Shown: positions 47,526 to 58,764, counted from the stretch's first letter. The stretch: 64,000 nt of DNA from Panonychus citri (GCF_014898815.1 NW_026515433.1:1324501-1388500), one strand, 5' to 3'. A program made the numbers and translations. The notes: generated by a model not told the origin, from the sequence alone.

Positions 47526-49181
47526 CCAAATTTCAACGAAATCGTAACTTCAATCACACTAACGTTTGAACCTCCTACGAATACATTACGATGCCTTTTT
47601 CCTGCGTTTTCACCACAATTAACCAAACAATTGGAAGATATTAACTTATTATAAATTAACAAAAATAAATTCACAACAAAAGTTATAAAAACAATTAGGC
47701 ACGTTTGTTCAACTAATTATAATAGTTAATCGTAACGAGATAATAAAAGTCAATATTATTAATTGTTTCGCCAATGATGCGGAAAAAATATACCTGATTG
47801 ACCATTCGAGTAACAGTTACAATCGACTCATATTTGCACAGCTTCGTCAAAAGTTTAAGGACAACAATCAATTAATTGTAGCTCGAATTCTGGTTAGAAT
47901 AAATTAGAATTGGGTTCAGTATTAGCAAAATTAAGACCGAAAATTTTCATACAATTTGCATTAACGAGTTAGTCAACTGATTATCAGAATTACACTGAAA
48001 TCAAATTGTCAAAAGTTTGAGGACAATCAAAGGAATTTCGATTATTATAATGATGAATGATCGATCGAATCTCCTCGAGCTTTTTACCGTGACTATAATT
48101 GAGAAAATTAAACTTTCTCAGAGTTCGAAGATTACTTTAGACCACTTTACAAACATTTCCACTTTAAGAATTAAACATGAGTGTATGGGGCCATTTCTGG
48201 CGTGCAATTTCAACAATTTCGCCCAACGAAAATCCTGCCGAAACCATTACTCCTCCAGTGCCCGAATAACATTTTGAGTAAATGGCCTTTTCTTTTCTGA
48301 AATCGAGGCAAAAGTACCTCAGTCTATCTCAACGTTTCCAGTTACTATGTTTCTGCACTATCAACAATTAACGTGCTTATTAGACTTTTGACGGAGACTG
48401 TATTGATCTCTCTGATTTTCAGTCTGATATGAGATTAGTCAAAATCTTTATGACCAAAATTTCTTCATTAATTCAGATATGGCTTAGTATGATACCTTAG
48501 TGATTACTGAAATTGATGAAATTTCCATAAAAAGATTGATTATACGGTTAGTTTTTCGTGCTTATGATAATCATTTAATCACAAAAATCAAGTTGAGAAA
48601 CTCGATATTCGGTCACTGTGTTAATCTAGTTCTTAGTAATTGAATAGATATTCATAATGGATTATCGGTAAGTCGACTAACGAAATAGTCAGACTGTTAT
48701 TACGAGTGATCGCAAAGCAACGATTTCGAATATTTTTTGTCTCTCAAGACTAATTAGTTACTTAAGGCAAGTTGGTGGCTATTTTATTCCATTTCGAACT
48801 TGACCTAGAATCGTTTTAGAGTTAATTAGACAGCGAAAGTGTAACAGTTAACTTTTGAGTGAGAAACTTTGCAATGTTAAATGAAACATTTATATGAAAT
48901 ATTCTTTAAACTAAAATATCACAAGTTTCAAAATTTCTATTGATGAAGATTTTTATGTAGATTTTAACATTTAAATTGAAGTACTTTGAAATAATATACT
49001 TTGAAAGAAGTTTTTAGAATATAACTTTAAATAATTACATGATAAATATGACATAGTGATAAATTTAATTAAGAAGATGGTCTGGTAATTAACTGATGGT
49101 TTTAATTACAAGTTTACTTTATGATGGAGTATAAATTAAGTAAATCTACATAATAAGTTAATCCGATTGAGCTGAAAGTTC
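47526..49181. other. Array spacer, copies 2-3
   Basis: No intact gene. A family 3'-flank fragment at about 48545-48615 (similar to 46755-46815) suggests another lost copy. Short frames are unsupported. Confidence 0.45.
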
Positions 49182-49648
49182 TTAGTTTTTCCATCCGTTA
49201 TTGTGACCATGACCATGACCATAACCATGACCGTAACCGTTATCATGACCATGTGATTTCCATCCAGTGCTTTTGTCTCGGGAATCGTAAAGTTCAGTCC
49301 ATCCTTTGTCGTGTTTTCCCCAACCACCATGGTGGACCTAAGATGTTTAATATTTCATACAAATAATTAGAATTGAACCATTGACATGATCAACTAATCA
49401 CAAGAACTTACATCAACTTTGTATCCAACTTTTCCGTGTTGGTGATGACCACCCCAGTGATTGTCCTTCTCGTAAGCCATGGCGGCAGAAACTGCGAGGA
49501 TAACGAAAAGAGCGACAATCTAACAGAATCACGAAGAAAGAAAGAGAGAAAAATTGACATTAGATCATTTAAATAATAACAATATCCAAAAGTGTTTGTT
49601 ATCCAAATCGATTGATTGATTAAATGAACTCACAGCGAAAACTTTCAT
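49182..49648 (-). CDS. His/Gly-rich small secreted protein, copy 3
   Basis: Exons 49648-49634, 49519-49412 and 49337-49182, phase 0, 92 residues. The leader ends SAAMA, the mature part starts YEKDNHWGG, and the C-terminus is GYGHGYGHGHGHNNGWKN. Splice signals are intact. Its exon 1, intron 1 and upstream spacer are the apparent source of the 5' half of copy 4. Confidence 0.87.
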
Positions 49649-49659
49649 TTTGATTATTA

Positions 49660-50745
49660 GTTGTTGATTGTTTGTTGATTCACAAATAAATAATTGATTT
49701 GATTGTTGTTTGTTGGTTGACTGTTAACTTGAACTGATACTTTCAACCATCTAAACACTTCGATTATAAACAAAAAACGACACTCGAGGCGGAGACCGAG
49801 ATTTAGTGTCAATACCTCCTTTTGTTTATGTACTTATAAAAAGGCCAGAATGCCAGTGAAGTCGTTATTTAATTTCAAAAAAATTTGTTCCTCCTATCCA
49901 CCTCCTATGTTGAGAAAACTCCTACAATCTTAGCTAAAGTTGGTGTCGTGGTCCACACATACGAAAAGCTGAGCTGATTAATTGTTTATGTAAATTTTGT
50001 CTCCCAAATTTTATTTATCTCATGCAAATCAGCAATACATGTAAGAATCTTTGCAAAAAAGTTCAATTGACACGCATTCCATTTTAATCTTTTAATGTTA
50101 GGTAACGTTATCTAGTTTTCGTTTCTTATGAATGTTCGAAAACTGTAGATTTAGATTGAAAGTATTATATGAGAGTTCAGAAAAAAACTAATTAACAACA
50201 GAGTTTCTGTTTTCCCTCTTTTCCATCTTTTTTACGTACAGGTCATTTCTTCGTCGTTGAATATTGAACTTTTGGAGATAAAATTAATGCAAAACATTTA
50301 TTGATAATCTGCGCTACCGGATGAATTTGACAATGCAATAATCAAGTGCAAATTTCAACAGCATTTAAGCAAACATGAAACTGTTGACGCTTTAGAGGAA
50401 TTTAATAATAAAAAGCTAATTCTGAGTAAAAATAACTATCAGATTGTTTTACGAACTTTGTCCAAACTTTTTCATTCATTTTATGAGATAACATTTTCCG
50501 AGCGGTCTGAATGATAAACTAGCTTTACGAAGAAACCTGATCAAAGTAAATTCACTTACACGATTAGTTTTGAAGAATTAATTAGTTTTTTGTAGTTTTA
50601 TCTATAAGATAATCAATTTATTAGAAGGAATCGAGAGTCCAGACTCGATATTTCTTTGTATTACAGAACGATTTTCATTATTATATGCATAAATTTATTA
50701 TGAATTTATAAATTAGAATGAACAAAATAAGTTAATCCGGTTGAG
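49660..50745 (+). repeat. Recent tandem duplicate spacer, unit 1
   Basis: Nearly base-for-base identical to 51215-52305 (offset about 1555 bp) with no substitution noticed over about 1 kb, only short indels such as CTCTTTTCC against CTCTTTCC. It carries the promoter of copy 3 at its left end. Confidence 0.92.
49731..49796 (-). promoter_or_regulatory. Core promoter of secreted-protein copy 3
   Basis: Same block as the other copies: GGCGGAG (complement of CTCCGCC) near 49789, TTATA (TATAA on the minus strand) and ACTGA (TCAGT), in order and spacing. Confidence 0.66.
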
Positions 50746-50754
50746 TTGAAGCTC

Positions 50755-51203
50755 TTAGTTTTTCCATCCGTTATTGTGACCATGACCATGACCATAACCA
50801 TGACCGTAGCCGTTATCGTGACCATGTGAATTCCATCCAGTGCTTTTGTCTCGAGAATCGTAAAGTTCAGTCCATCCCTTGTCGTGTTTTCCCCACCATG
50901 GTGAACCTAAGATGTTTAATATTTTATACAAGTAATTAGAATTGAACCATTGACATGATCAACTAATCACAGAACTTACATCAACTTTGTATCCTTTTTC
51001 CGTGTTGGTGATGACCACCCCAGTGATTGTCCTTCTCGTAATGGCGGCAGAAACTGCGAGGATAACGAAAAGAGCGACAATCTAACAGAATCACGAAGAA
51101 GAAGAGAAAATTGACATTAGATCATTTAAATAATAACAATATCCAAAAGTGTTTGTTATCCAAATCGATTGATTGATTAAATGAACTCAGCGAAAACTTT
51201 CAT
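50755..51203 (-). pseudogene. Secreted-protein copy 4: hybrid, indel-damaged
   Basis: Same architecture as copies 3 and 5 but with small deletions: the exon 1 donor has lost GT (GCT-GAGTT instead of GCT-GTGAGTT), exon 2 has lost bases at TATCC-TTTTTCC and at CGTAATGGCGG (4 bp), and exon 3 has lost 4 bp at CCCCACCATGG. The frame is therefore broken. The 3' half (GAAGCTCTTAG, AATTCCATCC) is copy 5-like, whereas intron 1 and upstream sequence are copy 3-like, as expected of an unequal crossover product. Every lesion is a deletion within a short repeated word, the pattern of consensus error, so the gene may be intact in reality. Confidence 0.75.
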
Positions 51204-51214
51204 TTTGATTATTA

Positions 51215-52305
51215 GTTGTTGATTGTTTGTTGATTCACAAATAAATAATTGATTTGATTGTTGTTTGTTGGTTGACTGTTAACTTGAACTGATACTTTCA
51301 ACCATCTAAACACTTCGATTATAAACAAAAAACGACACTCGAGGCGGAGACCGAGATTTAGTGTCAATACCTCCTTTTGTTTATGTACTTATAAAAAGGC
51401 CAGAATGCCAGTGAAGTCGTTATTTAATTTCAAAAAAATTTGTTCCTCCTATCCACCTCCTATGTTGAGAAAACTCCTACAATCTTAGCTAAAGTTGGTG
51501 TCGTGGTCCACACATACGAAAAGCTGAGCTGATTAATTGTTTATGTAAATTTTGTCTCCCAAATTTTATTTATCTCATGCAAATCAGCAATACATGTAAG
51601 AATCTTTGCAAAAAAGTTCAATTGACACGCATTCCATTTTAATCTTTTAATGTTAGGTAACGTTATCTAGTTTTCGTTTCTTATGAATGTTCGAAAACTG
51701 TAGATTTAGATTGAAAGTATTATATGAGAGTTCAGAAAAAAACTAATTAACAACAGTTTCTGTTTTCCTCTTTCCATCTTTTTACGTACAGGTCATTTCT
51801 TCGTCGTTGAATATTGAACTTTTGGAGATAAAATTAATGCAAAACATTTATTGATAATCTGCGCTACCGGATGAATTTGACAATGCAATAATCAAGTGCA
51901 AATTTCAACAGCATTTAAGCAAACATGAAACTGTTGACGCTTTAGAGGAATTTAATAATAAAAAGCTAATTCTGAGTAAAAATAACTATCAGATTGTTTT
52001 ACGAACTTTGTCCAAACTTTTTCATTCATTTTATGAGATAACATTTTCCGAGCGGTCTGAATGATAAACTAGCTTTACGAAGAAACCTGATCAAAGTAAA
52101 TTCACTTACACGATTAGTTTTGAAGAATTAATTAGTTTTTTGTAGTTTTATCTATAAGATAATCAATTTATTAGAAGGAATCGAGAGTCCAGACTCGATA
52201 TTTCTTTGTATTACAGAACGATTTTCATTATTATATGCATAAATTTATTATGAATTTATAAATTAGGAGAATGAACAAAATAAGTTAATCCGGTTGAGTT
52301 GAAGC
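51215..52305 (+). repeat. Recent tandem duplicate spacer, unit 2
   Basis: Partner of 49660-50745; it carries the promoter block of copy 4 at 51285-51350. Confidence 0.92.
51285..51350 (-). promoter_or_regulatory. Core promoter of secreted-protein copy 4
   Basis: Identical in sequence and spacing to the copy 3 promoter, as part of the duplicated spacer. Confidence 0.62.
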
Positions 52306-52307
52306 TC

Positions 52308-52755
52308 TTAGTTTTTCCATCCGTTATTGTGACCATGACCATGACCATAACCATGACCGTAGCCGTTATCGTGACCATGTGAATTCCATCCAGTGCTTTT
52401 GTCTCGAGAATCGTAAAGTTCAGTCCATCCCTTGTCGTGTTTTCCCCAACCACCATGGTGAACCTAAGATGTTTAATATTTTATACAAGTAATTAGAATT
52501 GAACCATTGACATGATCAACTAATCACAAGAACTTACATCAACTTTGTATCCAACTTTTCCGTGTTGGTGATGACCACCCCAGTGATTGTCCTTCTCGTA
52601 AGCCATGGCGGCAGAAACTGCGAGGATAACGAAAAGAGCGACAATCTAACAGAATCACAGAGAGAAAGAGAGAAAAAGTGACATTAGATCATTTAAATAA
52701 TAACAATATCCAAATCGATCGATTGATTTAATGAACTCACGGCGAAAACTTTCAT
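52308..52755 (-). CDS. His/Gly-rich small secreted protein, copy 5
   Basis: Exons 52755-52741, 52645-52538 and 52463-52308, phase 0, 92 residues. The leader ends SAAMA and the C-terminus is GYGHGYGHGHGHNNGWKN. It differs from copy 3 by TGWNSHG in place of TGWKSHG. Intron 1 is shorter, lacking the AAGTGTTTGTTATCC segment found in other copies. The promoter block is present upstream. Confidence 0.87.
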
Positions 52756-52838
52756 TTTGATTATTAGTTTTTGATTGTTTGTTGATTCACAAATAAAGAA
52801 TTGATTTGTTTGTTGTTTGTTGGTTGACTGTTAACTCG

Positions 52839-52903
52839 AACTGATACTTTCAAACATCTAAACACTTCGGTTATAAACAAAAAACAACATTCGAGGCGGA
52901 GAC
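52839..52903 (-). promoter_or_regulatory. Core promoter of secreted-protein copy 5
   Basis: GGCGGAG box, TTATA and ACTGA on the plus strand in family order and spacing. Confidence 0.66.
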
Positions 52904-54214
52904 AAAAATTCATTATTCATATCGTCCTTACGTCTATTCAAAAGATACTCAATTGATAACTTTTTTCTATTTTTTTAACTATTAACTAATAAATATTTAT
53001 TGCTCGACGAGATAGTGAAAAAGTATTATGAATATCTAAGCAATCGTTTCCGATTGTCTTTATATTATGGACTTTTTGGAAAAATAATTTCTCGGCCTTA
53101 TACTTCGAAGAATAGTGGTATTCAGTCATTCTGGCTTTTGTGATTAACCAAAGTGATTATACCGACAAATACCTGAATTTTATGATAACTGACGTGCAGA
53201 GTCTCTGAGTACCAGGCCAAATCCCGTCTTTGTCTATTTCTATGTTAAATTCAATCCGTTATTTTACCGTTATCCGTAACATTCTAAGCTGGTCAATTAC
53301 AGTTAGAAAGTTAAATTAAGTTGGGGACAGAAAAAGAAAAGTATAAAGGATTAAATAATTTAATTTTATAAAAGAAGAGTAAATTATCATTAGTTGTTTG
53401 TTAATTTTACCTTGTGCAATGCCATTCAAAGTTGGTAAATCAATTTTTAATACCAGACAACGTTATTTAAAGTCGTAATCGCTAACCTAACCTAACCTAA
53501 CCTATCTAGTTTTTAATAATTATGTGAATAATTAACTGAATGTAAATGGCTATTCAGATCTATTTTACGCAGATTGCTATAAGTCAAGAACCAGTGAGTT
53601 TAAAATTATCTCGAAAATGTCTCGTACAGATATATACATGTATCAGATCTGAAGAAATTCTCATAAAAAGTTTCAAGGTCATTCCACGATAAACCCAATT
53701 AGAGGTCATTTAAAGGTTTTTCTGAAAAGAAGAACATAAAAATGATCGCAATGACCTTGAAACTTATAAATGTTTGGAAAACGTACACCAGAGGCACTCA
53801 TTTTCAGAGACAATATCCTTAATTTTGATAAAGCAATAAATGGCTTTTTTGTTTTATTTTTATTATTAGTCGAAGTGTTTAGAAAGGGGAAAGTGTCACG
53901 GCCGCAACAAACACAGCTATACCAACAAAATCGTATGCTATCTACCTTCTCATTTTGCTATCAAATGTGACGCTTGTGATGATGCAACTGTACACGATAC
54001 TTATATAAATTATCAACCTAACGAAACTTTTTAACCAGGATTACGAAGATTTTGTATCCAAAGTTTGATGATAATTTTTCTTTCATTTAATTTAATGTTC
54101 TTTGGAGTCTGAAGTCATCGAATACTCGAATTGGCTAACGATTATCATATCATGATCATGCTTTCATGATCTAACGAATGGCTTTCAAATTTGTAGTTTG
54201 TATTTGAGTTGAAA
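52904..54214. other. Array spacer, copies 5 to orphan promoter
   Basis: The part from about 52905 to 53290 resembles the spacer upstream of copy 7 (58765-59620), sharing for example GCTCGACGAGATAG. A CCTAA tract sits at 53482-53504. Short frames at 53770-53970 have no support. Confidence 0.5.
53482..53504 (-). repeat. Interstitial CCTAA telomere-like repeat
   Basis: Three full CCTAA units with partial units on both sides, 23 bp in total; this is TTAGG on the minus strand, opposite in orientation to the tract at 3066. Confidence 0.62.
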
Positions 54215-54320
54215 GAATTGATTTGATTGTTGTTTGTTGGTTGACTGTTAACTCGAACTTATACTTTCAACCATCTAAACACTTCGATTATAAGCGAAAA
54301 ACAACACTCGAGGCGGAGAT
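54215..54320 (-). pseudogene. Orphan promoter and 5' UTR of a lost secreted-protein copy
   Basis: The family 5' UTR (GGTTGACTGTTAACTCGAAC) and promoter block (TATAA on the minus strand, GGCGGAG box) are present, but the sequence to the left shows no ATG exon, signal-peptide exon or His-rich exon. The initiator is altered: ACTTA replaces ACTGA. The spacer to the right (about 54320-55180) is a diverged version of the copy 3/4 spacer, showing that a complete unit once stood here. Confidence 0.75.
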
Positions 54321-55224
54321 CGGGATTTAGTTTCAATACCTCCTTTTCGTTTATCTAATTGTAAAAAGGCCAGAATTCCAGCGAAGTCGTTATTCAATTT
54401 CTAAAAAATTTGTACCACCTCCTATGTTGAGAAAACTCCTCCAATCTTAGCTAAAGTCGGTGCCGTGGTCCACACATACGAAGAGTTAAGACGATTACTT
54501 ATTTATGCAAATTTTGTCTCACAAGTTTTTCCTATCGCAAGCAAATCAGCAATACTGTAAGAATCTTTGCAAAAAAGTTCAATTGACTGGCATTCGATTT
54601 TAAACTTTTCATGTTAGGTAATACTATCAAGTTTTCGAGCTTTTTTTCTTATGACTGCTCAAAAATTGCAGGTTTATATTAATAGTATTATATGAGAGTT
54701 TAGAGAATCAACTAATTAACAACAAAATTTAATCAAACCTGAAACTGGTAGTAAGCATTATGCAAGTTGGCGCTTTACAGGAATTTAATGATAAAAAGCT
54801 AGTTCTGAGCGAAAATAATCAGATTGTTTCACGGACTTTGTCCAAACTTTTTCATTCATATGATGAGATAACATCTCCCGAGCGGTCTAAATGATAAACT
54901 AGATTTACGAAGAAACTTGACCAAAGTAGATTGATTTACCCGATAAGTTCAGAGTGATGCTTGAATATAAGCTGAACTGTTTGAATCGCAAGGAAAATAG
55001 ATTAATCAGATTTTACTGTTGTAGTTTGTTAAGTTTTGAAGAATTACTTAGTTTTTTGTAATTCTATTTATAAGATGAACAGTTTATTAGAAGGAATCAA
55101 GAGTCCAGACTCAATATGTCTTTGCATTATAGATTGACTTTCATTATTTTATCCATAAATTTATCATGAATTTAAAAATAAGGAGAATGAATAAAATTAG
55201 TTAATCCGATTGAGATGAAAGTTC

Positions 55225-55656
55225 TTAGTTTTTCCATCCGTTATCGTGGACATGTGACTTCCATCCAGTGCTTTTGTCTCGGGAATCGCAAAGTTCAGTC
55301 CATCCTTTGTCGTGTTTTCCCCAACCACCATGGTGGACCTAAGATGTTTAATATTTCATACAAATAATTAGAACAATTGGCAAGATCAACTAATCACGAG
55401 AACTTACATCAACTTTGTATCCAACTTTTCCGTGTTGGTGATGACCACCCCAGTGATTGTCCTTCTCGTAAGCCATGACGGTGGAAACAGCGAGGATAAC
55501 GAAAAGAGCGACAATCTAACAGAATCACGAAGAAAAAGAGAGAGAGAGAAAGAGAGAAAAAGTGACATTAGATCATTTAAATAACAACAATATCCAAAAG
55601 TGTTTGTTATCCAAATCGATTGATTGATTAAATGAACTCACAGCGAAAACTTTCAT
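55225..55656 (-). CDS. His/Gly-rich small secreted protein, copy 6, without GH tract
   Basis: Exons 55656-55642, 55515-55408 and 55338-55225, phase 0, 78 residues. Leader and mature start (STVMA, YEKDNHWGG) are as in copy 2. The C-terminus goes directly from KSHVHDNG to WKN, so the GH/GY dipeptide tract has been removed in frame. TELC replaces TELY, giving the only Cys in the family. Upstream, the initiator is present (55729-55765) but the TATA is changed to ATTATGG and the CTCCGCC box is absent, replaced by unrelated purine-rich sequence. The frame is intact but expression is doubtful. Confidence 0.8.
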
Positions 55657-55967
55657 TTTGATTATTAGTTGTTGATTCACAAAAGAAGAATTGATTTGAT
55701 TGTTGTTTATTGGTTGACTGATAACTCGAACTGATACTTTCAACCATCTAAACATTTCGATTATGGAGAAAAAGGAAAAAGAATTGTCACTTGAGAGGAG
55801 TAAACAAGAAAACAAGTACAGTAGAGAAAAAAGAAAAAGAAGAAGGAACAAAGAGCAAAAACATAAAGAGAAAATTTTAAGTCACATAAGGTAAATTAGG
55901 TGAGTTTTCAGCGCGGTGAGTTTTGGTTAATATTTTAAATATTATATTTAACCGCGTTGACTTTTCT

Positions 55968-56450
55968 TTATGCAAGAAGTGATGTCATCTGTTTTCGAAT
56001 ATTGTTATATCTCTTGTTGTCAGCGTTACACCAAATGTATTCATTTGGGATTCTCGCAAACATAATTTTCTCGTAACCCCATGTTTTTATTAACTGTTTC
56101 AGTTCTTCTCTGTTTTCTCCGAGTGAGATCCATTTTTTCATAAGCTCAATATCAGGTAGATCATACGCAGGGTAAAGCTCCGCTTCGAAGCACATCATGT
56201 TGCCATAGTTGGTGAACAGCCTGTTTCTTTCTGCTTTAGTGATCACAATAAAAATTTTGGTTTCATAGATTGAGGTTATTTTGATTACTCTGTCAATATT
56301 TCCTTCATCAATACCATTCATTGCGGCGAGTTTTCCTTTAATCATTTCATCAGACATGTTGTTTTCATTCGGATGTGTAAACCATATAATAACCTTTTCT
56401 TTATCCTTACCATCCAGTATCGGCAGACCTTTAAGATGAATGAGTGACAT
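55968..56450 (-). CDS. Unrecognised 160-aa ORF inserted in the array
   Basis: A complete ATG-to-TAA frame of 160 residues without introns, starting MSLIHLKGLPILDGKD. Composition is balanced (Lys, Glu, Asp, Ile, Met, Trp), with amphipathic patterns such as KVIIWFTHPNE and ETKIFIVITKAERNRLF that suggest a compact alpha/beta domain, and no signal peptide. GC content is higher than in the surroundings. No family was recognised. It has no similarity to the secreted-protein genes and lies between copy 6 and the truncated remnant at 56690, so it looks inserted. It could be a lone gene, a captured transposon gene or a horizontally acquired one. No terminal repeats or target duplication were noticed. 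Confidence 0.6.
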   Translation of the reverse strand: MSLIHLKGLPILDGKDKEKVIIWFTHPNENNMSDEMIKGKLAAMNGIDEGNIDRVIKITSIYETKIFIVITKAERNRLFTNYGNMMCFEAELYPAYDLPDIELMKKWISLGENREELKQLIKTWGYEKIMFARIPNEYIWCNADNKRYNNIRKQMTSLLA

Positions 56451-56689
56451 TTTGTTTTTTTTTCGTGATTGTCAATTGTCGATTATACACTAATTGAATA
56501 AAGGATTAAACTAATTTGGAGATAATTGTAAGTAAGAGATTTTATAAAATGAACCGCTTATGATAAAATAAGACTGAAAATTTGCTTTATCTTTCTCATT
56601 TTCTGTGTCACCTGGAGGTGAGATCTGGAGAGTTTAGTAAGCGCCAAAATCAAACTGAGAAACTCGATATTTGTTTAAATTACAAGTTA

Positions 56690-56803
56690 ACTTTATGAGG
56701 GAGTATAAATTAAGTAAATCTACATAATAAGTTAATCCGATTGAGTTAAGAGTTGTTAGTTTTTCCATCCGTGATTATGACCGTAACCGTTATCGTGAAT
56801 ATA
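56690..56803 (-). pseudogene. 3' remnant of a secreted-protein copy
   Basis: Matches the family 3' flank (GTATAAATTAAGTAAATC, as at 46845) and the last codons of exon 3 from the stop at about 56757 (TTAGTTTTTCCATCCGTGA) to CCGTTATCGTGA, then stops at the breakpoint where duplicated kinase sequence begins. Confidence 0.82.
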
Positions 56804-58175
56804 ATCGATTAATATGGTTTTCCCTTTGTATCCAGTTAATTTAACTACACTGATTTACGAATACAATTTAACTAATATTCAACGATCAATTTACACTTAC
56901 ATGATACTTGATGGTTTATCTTATTGTCATTCACAATCAATTATTCACCGAGACCTGAAACCAAGTAATTTACTGATTGATTGGTCAGGGATACTTAAAT
57001 TGGCCGATTTTGGTCAAGCTCGACTTTTACCACAATCAGCTAATTGTGATCAACAGTTGACTCCAGCTAAAGGTTTTAATCTTAATCATGGTGATCAGTT
57101 AACTTACTTATCATCATCATCAACTTCATCCAATCAACAATCAACCAATTGTTTATTATCTCATCAAGTTTGTACTCGTTGGTATCGTCCACCTGAACTA
57201 TTGTATGGGTCAAATGATTACGATTGGTCAATTGACCTGTGGTCAGTTGGCTGTATTGTCAGTGAAATGAACTCTAAATGGCCTCTATTCAAAGGTGAAT
57301 CTGATATTGAGCAATTATGTTTGGTTGTTAAATCGTTGGGTCAACCACCAATTGATTGGGCAAGTAAAATGCCTGATTACAATAAAGTGATTATCGTTTT
57401 TGATCAAAATTCAAACCAATTAACTTGGTATGAAAAGTTTTATTCATCTTGTCAGGATCCATTAGCTGTTGATTTTATTAGACAATTAATTAAATATCAA
57501 CATCGACCGACAGCTAATCAAATGATGGATCACTCGTATGTATCATCGGCAGTTTGTATGATCAATGAGAAAGGCTCGTTTGATGAACGATTTTTAACTA
57601 GCCCCCAATCGATACGACAATTAGTTGGCCCTCCAAATCAAAAAGAATCCAACAATTAGCAAGATTTCTCTGACCAAGAGCGTTTGTCCAATTTTCGTCC
57701 GAGCAAATATAACGTGGGGCAAGAATTTGGTGTTGAAAATTACAATTCGCTTTGTGAAGAAACTCTGATAGTCCCTCGTCATTTTGATTAATTGAAAATC
57801 TAATTCTCATTCTAAGATGAAGAAGATGATAAAAAAGAGATCAAATTGCTTATTATAATTAATTTGTCTCATTTTGATTGAAAATCGAAGTTAGAATCTT
57901 GAGCAGGCAGAAATCAATCGAGCATTTAAACAAAAATAATCTTAATATTTAGAAATGATAAATGTTGAAATTGATTTTAACTGCAAAAAATTCATCAATA
58001 TTTTGTTTCGGAAAATTTTAGAAAGTTAATTCATTGAAAAGCAATTTATTCGTAAAAATCAAGTTGATATTTCTTCAATTTACAGTTTTAATTTATCATA
58101 GAATATAAATAAAGTGAATGAACAGAATAAGTTAATCCGATTGAGTTAAAACTTCTTAGTTTTTCCACCCGTTAT
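56804..58175 (-). repeat. Inverted segmental duplication, arm B
   Basis: Reverse complement of 22203-23575; the junction at 56803/56804 has ATCGATT as the first shared word. Confidence 0.93.
56814..57659 (+). pseudogene. Truncated CDK20-like kinase copy without N-lobe
   Basis: A 281-residue open frame identical to residues 87-367 of the CDK20-like protein except for two changes noticed (DDQ to GDQ in the activation-loop insertion and EKLY to EKFY). Several further differences are silent. It retains HRDLKPSN, DFG, TRWYRPPE and the C-terminal motif. The missing part contains exon 1, the intron, the glycine loop, the ATP-binding lysine and the alpha-C glutamate, so catalysis is not expected. 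The first in-frame ATG is the former internal Met87. It has no own promoter; its upstream flank is the 3' end of a broken secreted-protein copy on the other strand. It is probably a young pseudogene; a translated C-lobe fragment is possible. Confidence 0.85.
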
Positions 58176-58616
58176 TGTGACCATGACCATGACCATGGCC
58201 AGAACCGTAACCGTTATCATGACCATGTGATTTCCATCCAGTGGTTTTGTCTCGTGAATCGTAAAGTTCAGTCCATCCCTTGTCGTGTTTTCCCCAGCCA
58301 CCGTGCTTGACCTAAGATGTTTAACATATAAAAAATTAGAACCATTGGCGAGATCAAAAAATAACTAGAACTTACATCAACTTTGTATCCAACTTTGCCG
58401 TGTTGATGATGACCACCCCAGTGATTGTCCTTCTTCCATGGGTCAGCCATAGCGGCAGAAACAGCGAGGATAACGAAAAGAGCGACAATCTAACAGAATC
58501 ACAGAGAGAAAGAGAGAAAAAGTGACATTAGATCATTTAAATAATAACAATATCCAAAAGTGTTTGTTATCCAAATCGATTGATTGTTTAAGTGAACTCA
58601 CAGCGAAAACTTTCAT
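58156..58616 (-). CDS. His/Gly-rich small secreted protein, copy 7
   Basis: Exons 58616-58602, 58489-58376 and 58311-58156, phase 0, 94 residues, the longest member. The leader ends SAAMA and the mature part starts DPWKKDNHWGG, two residues longer than the YEK type. Exon 3 starts VKHGGWG instead of VHHGGWG, and the C-terminus is GYGSGHGHGHGHNNGWKN. The GSGHG tract and the 3' flank are shared with copy 1, in agreement with the inverted duplication, whereas the DPWKK and VKHGG features are shared with copy 8; this mixed ancestry suggests conversion or crossover within the gene. Confidence 0.87.
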
Positions 58617-58698
58617 TTTGATTATTAGTTGTTGATTGTTTGTTGATACACAAATAAAGAATTGATTTAATTGTTGTTTTTTGGTTGACTGTTAACTC

Positions 58699-58764
58699 GA
58701 ACTGATACTTTCAACCATCTAAACATTTCGATTATAAACAAAAAATAAAACTCAAGGCGGAGAC
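58699..58764 (-). promoter_or_regulatory. Core promoter of secreted-protein copy 7
   Basis: AAGGCGGAG box, TTATA and ACTGA on the plus strand in family order. Confidence 0.65.
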
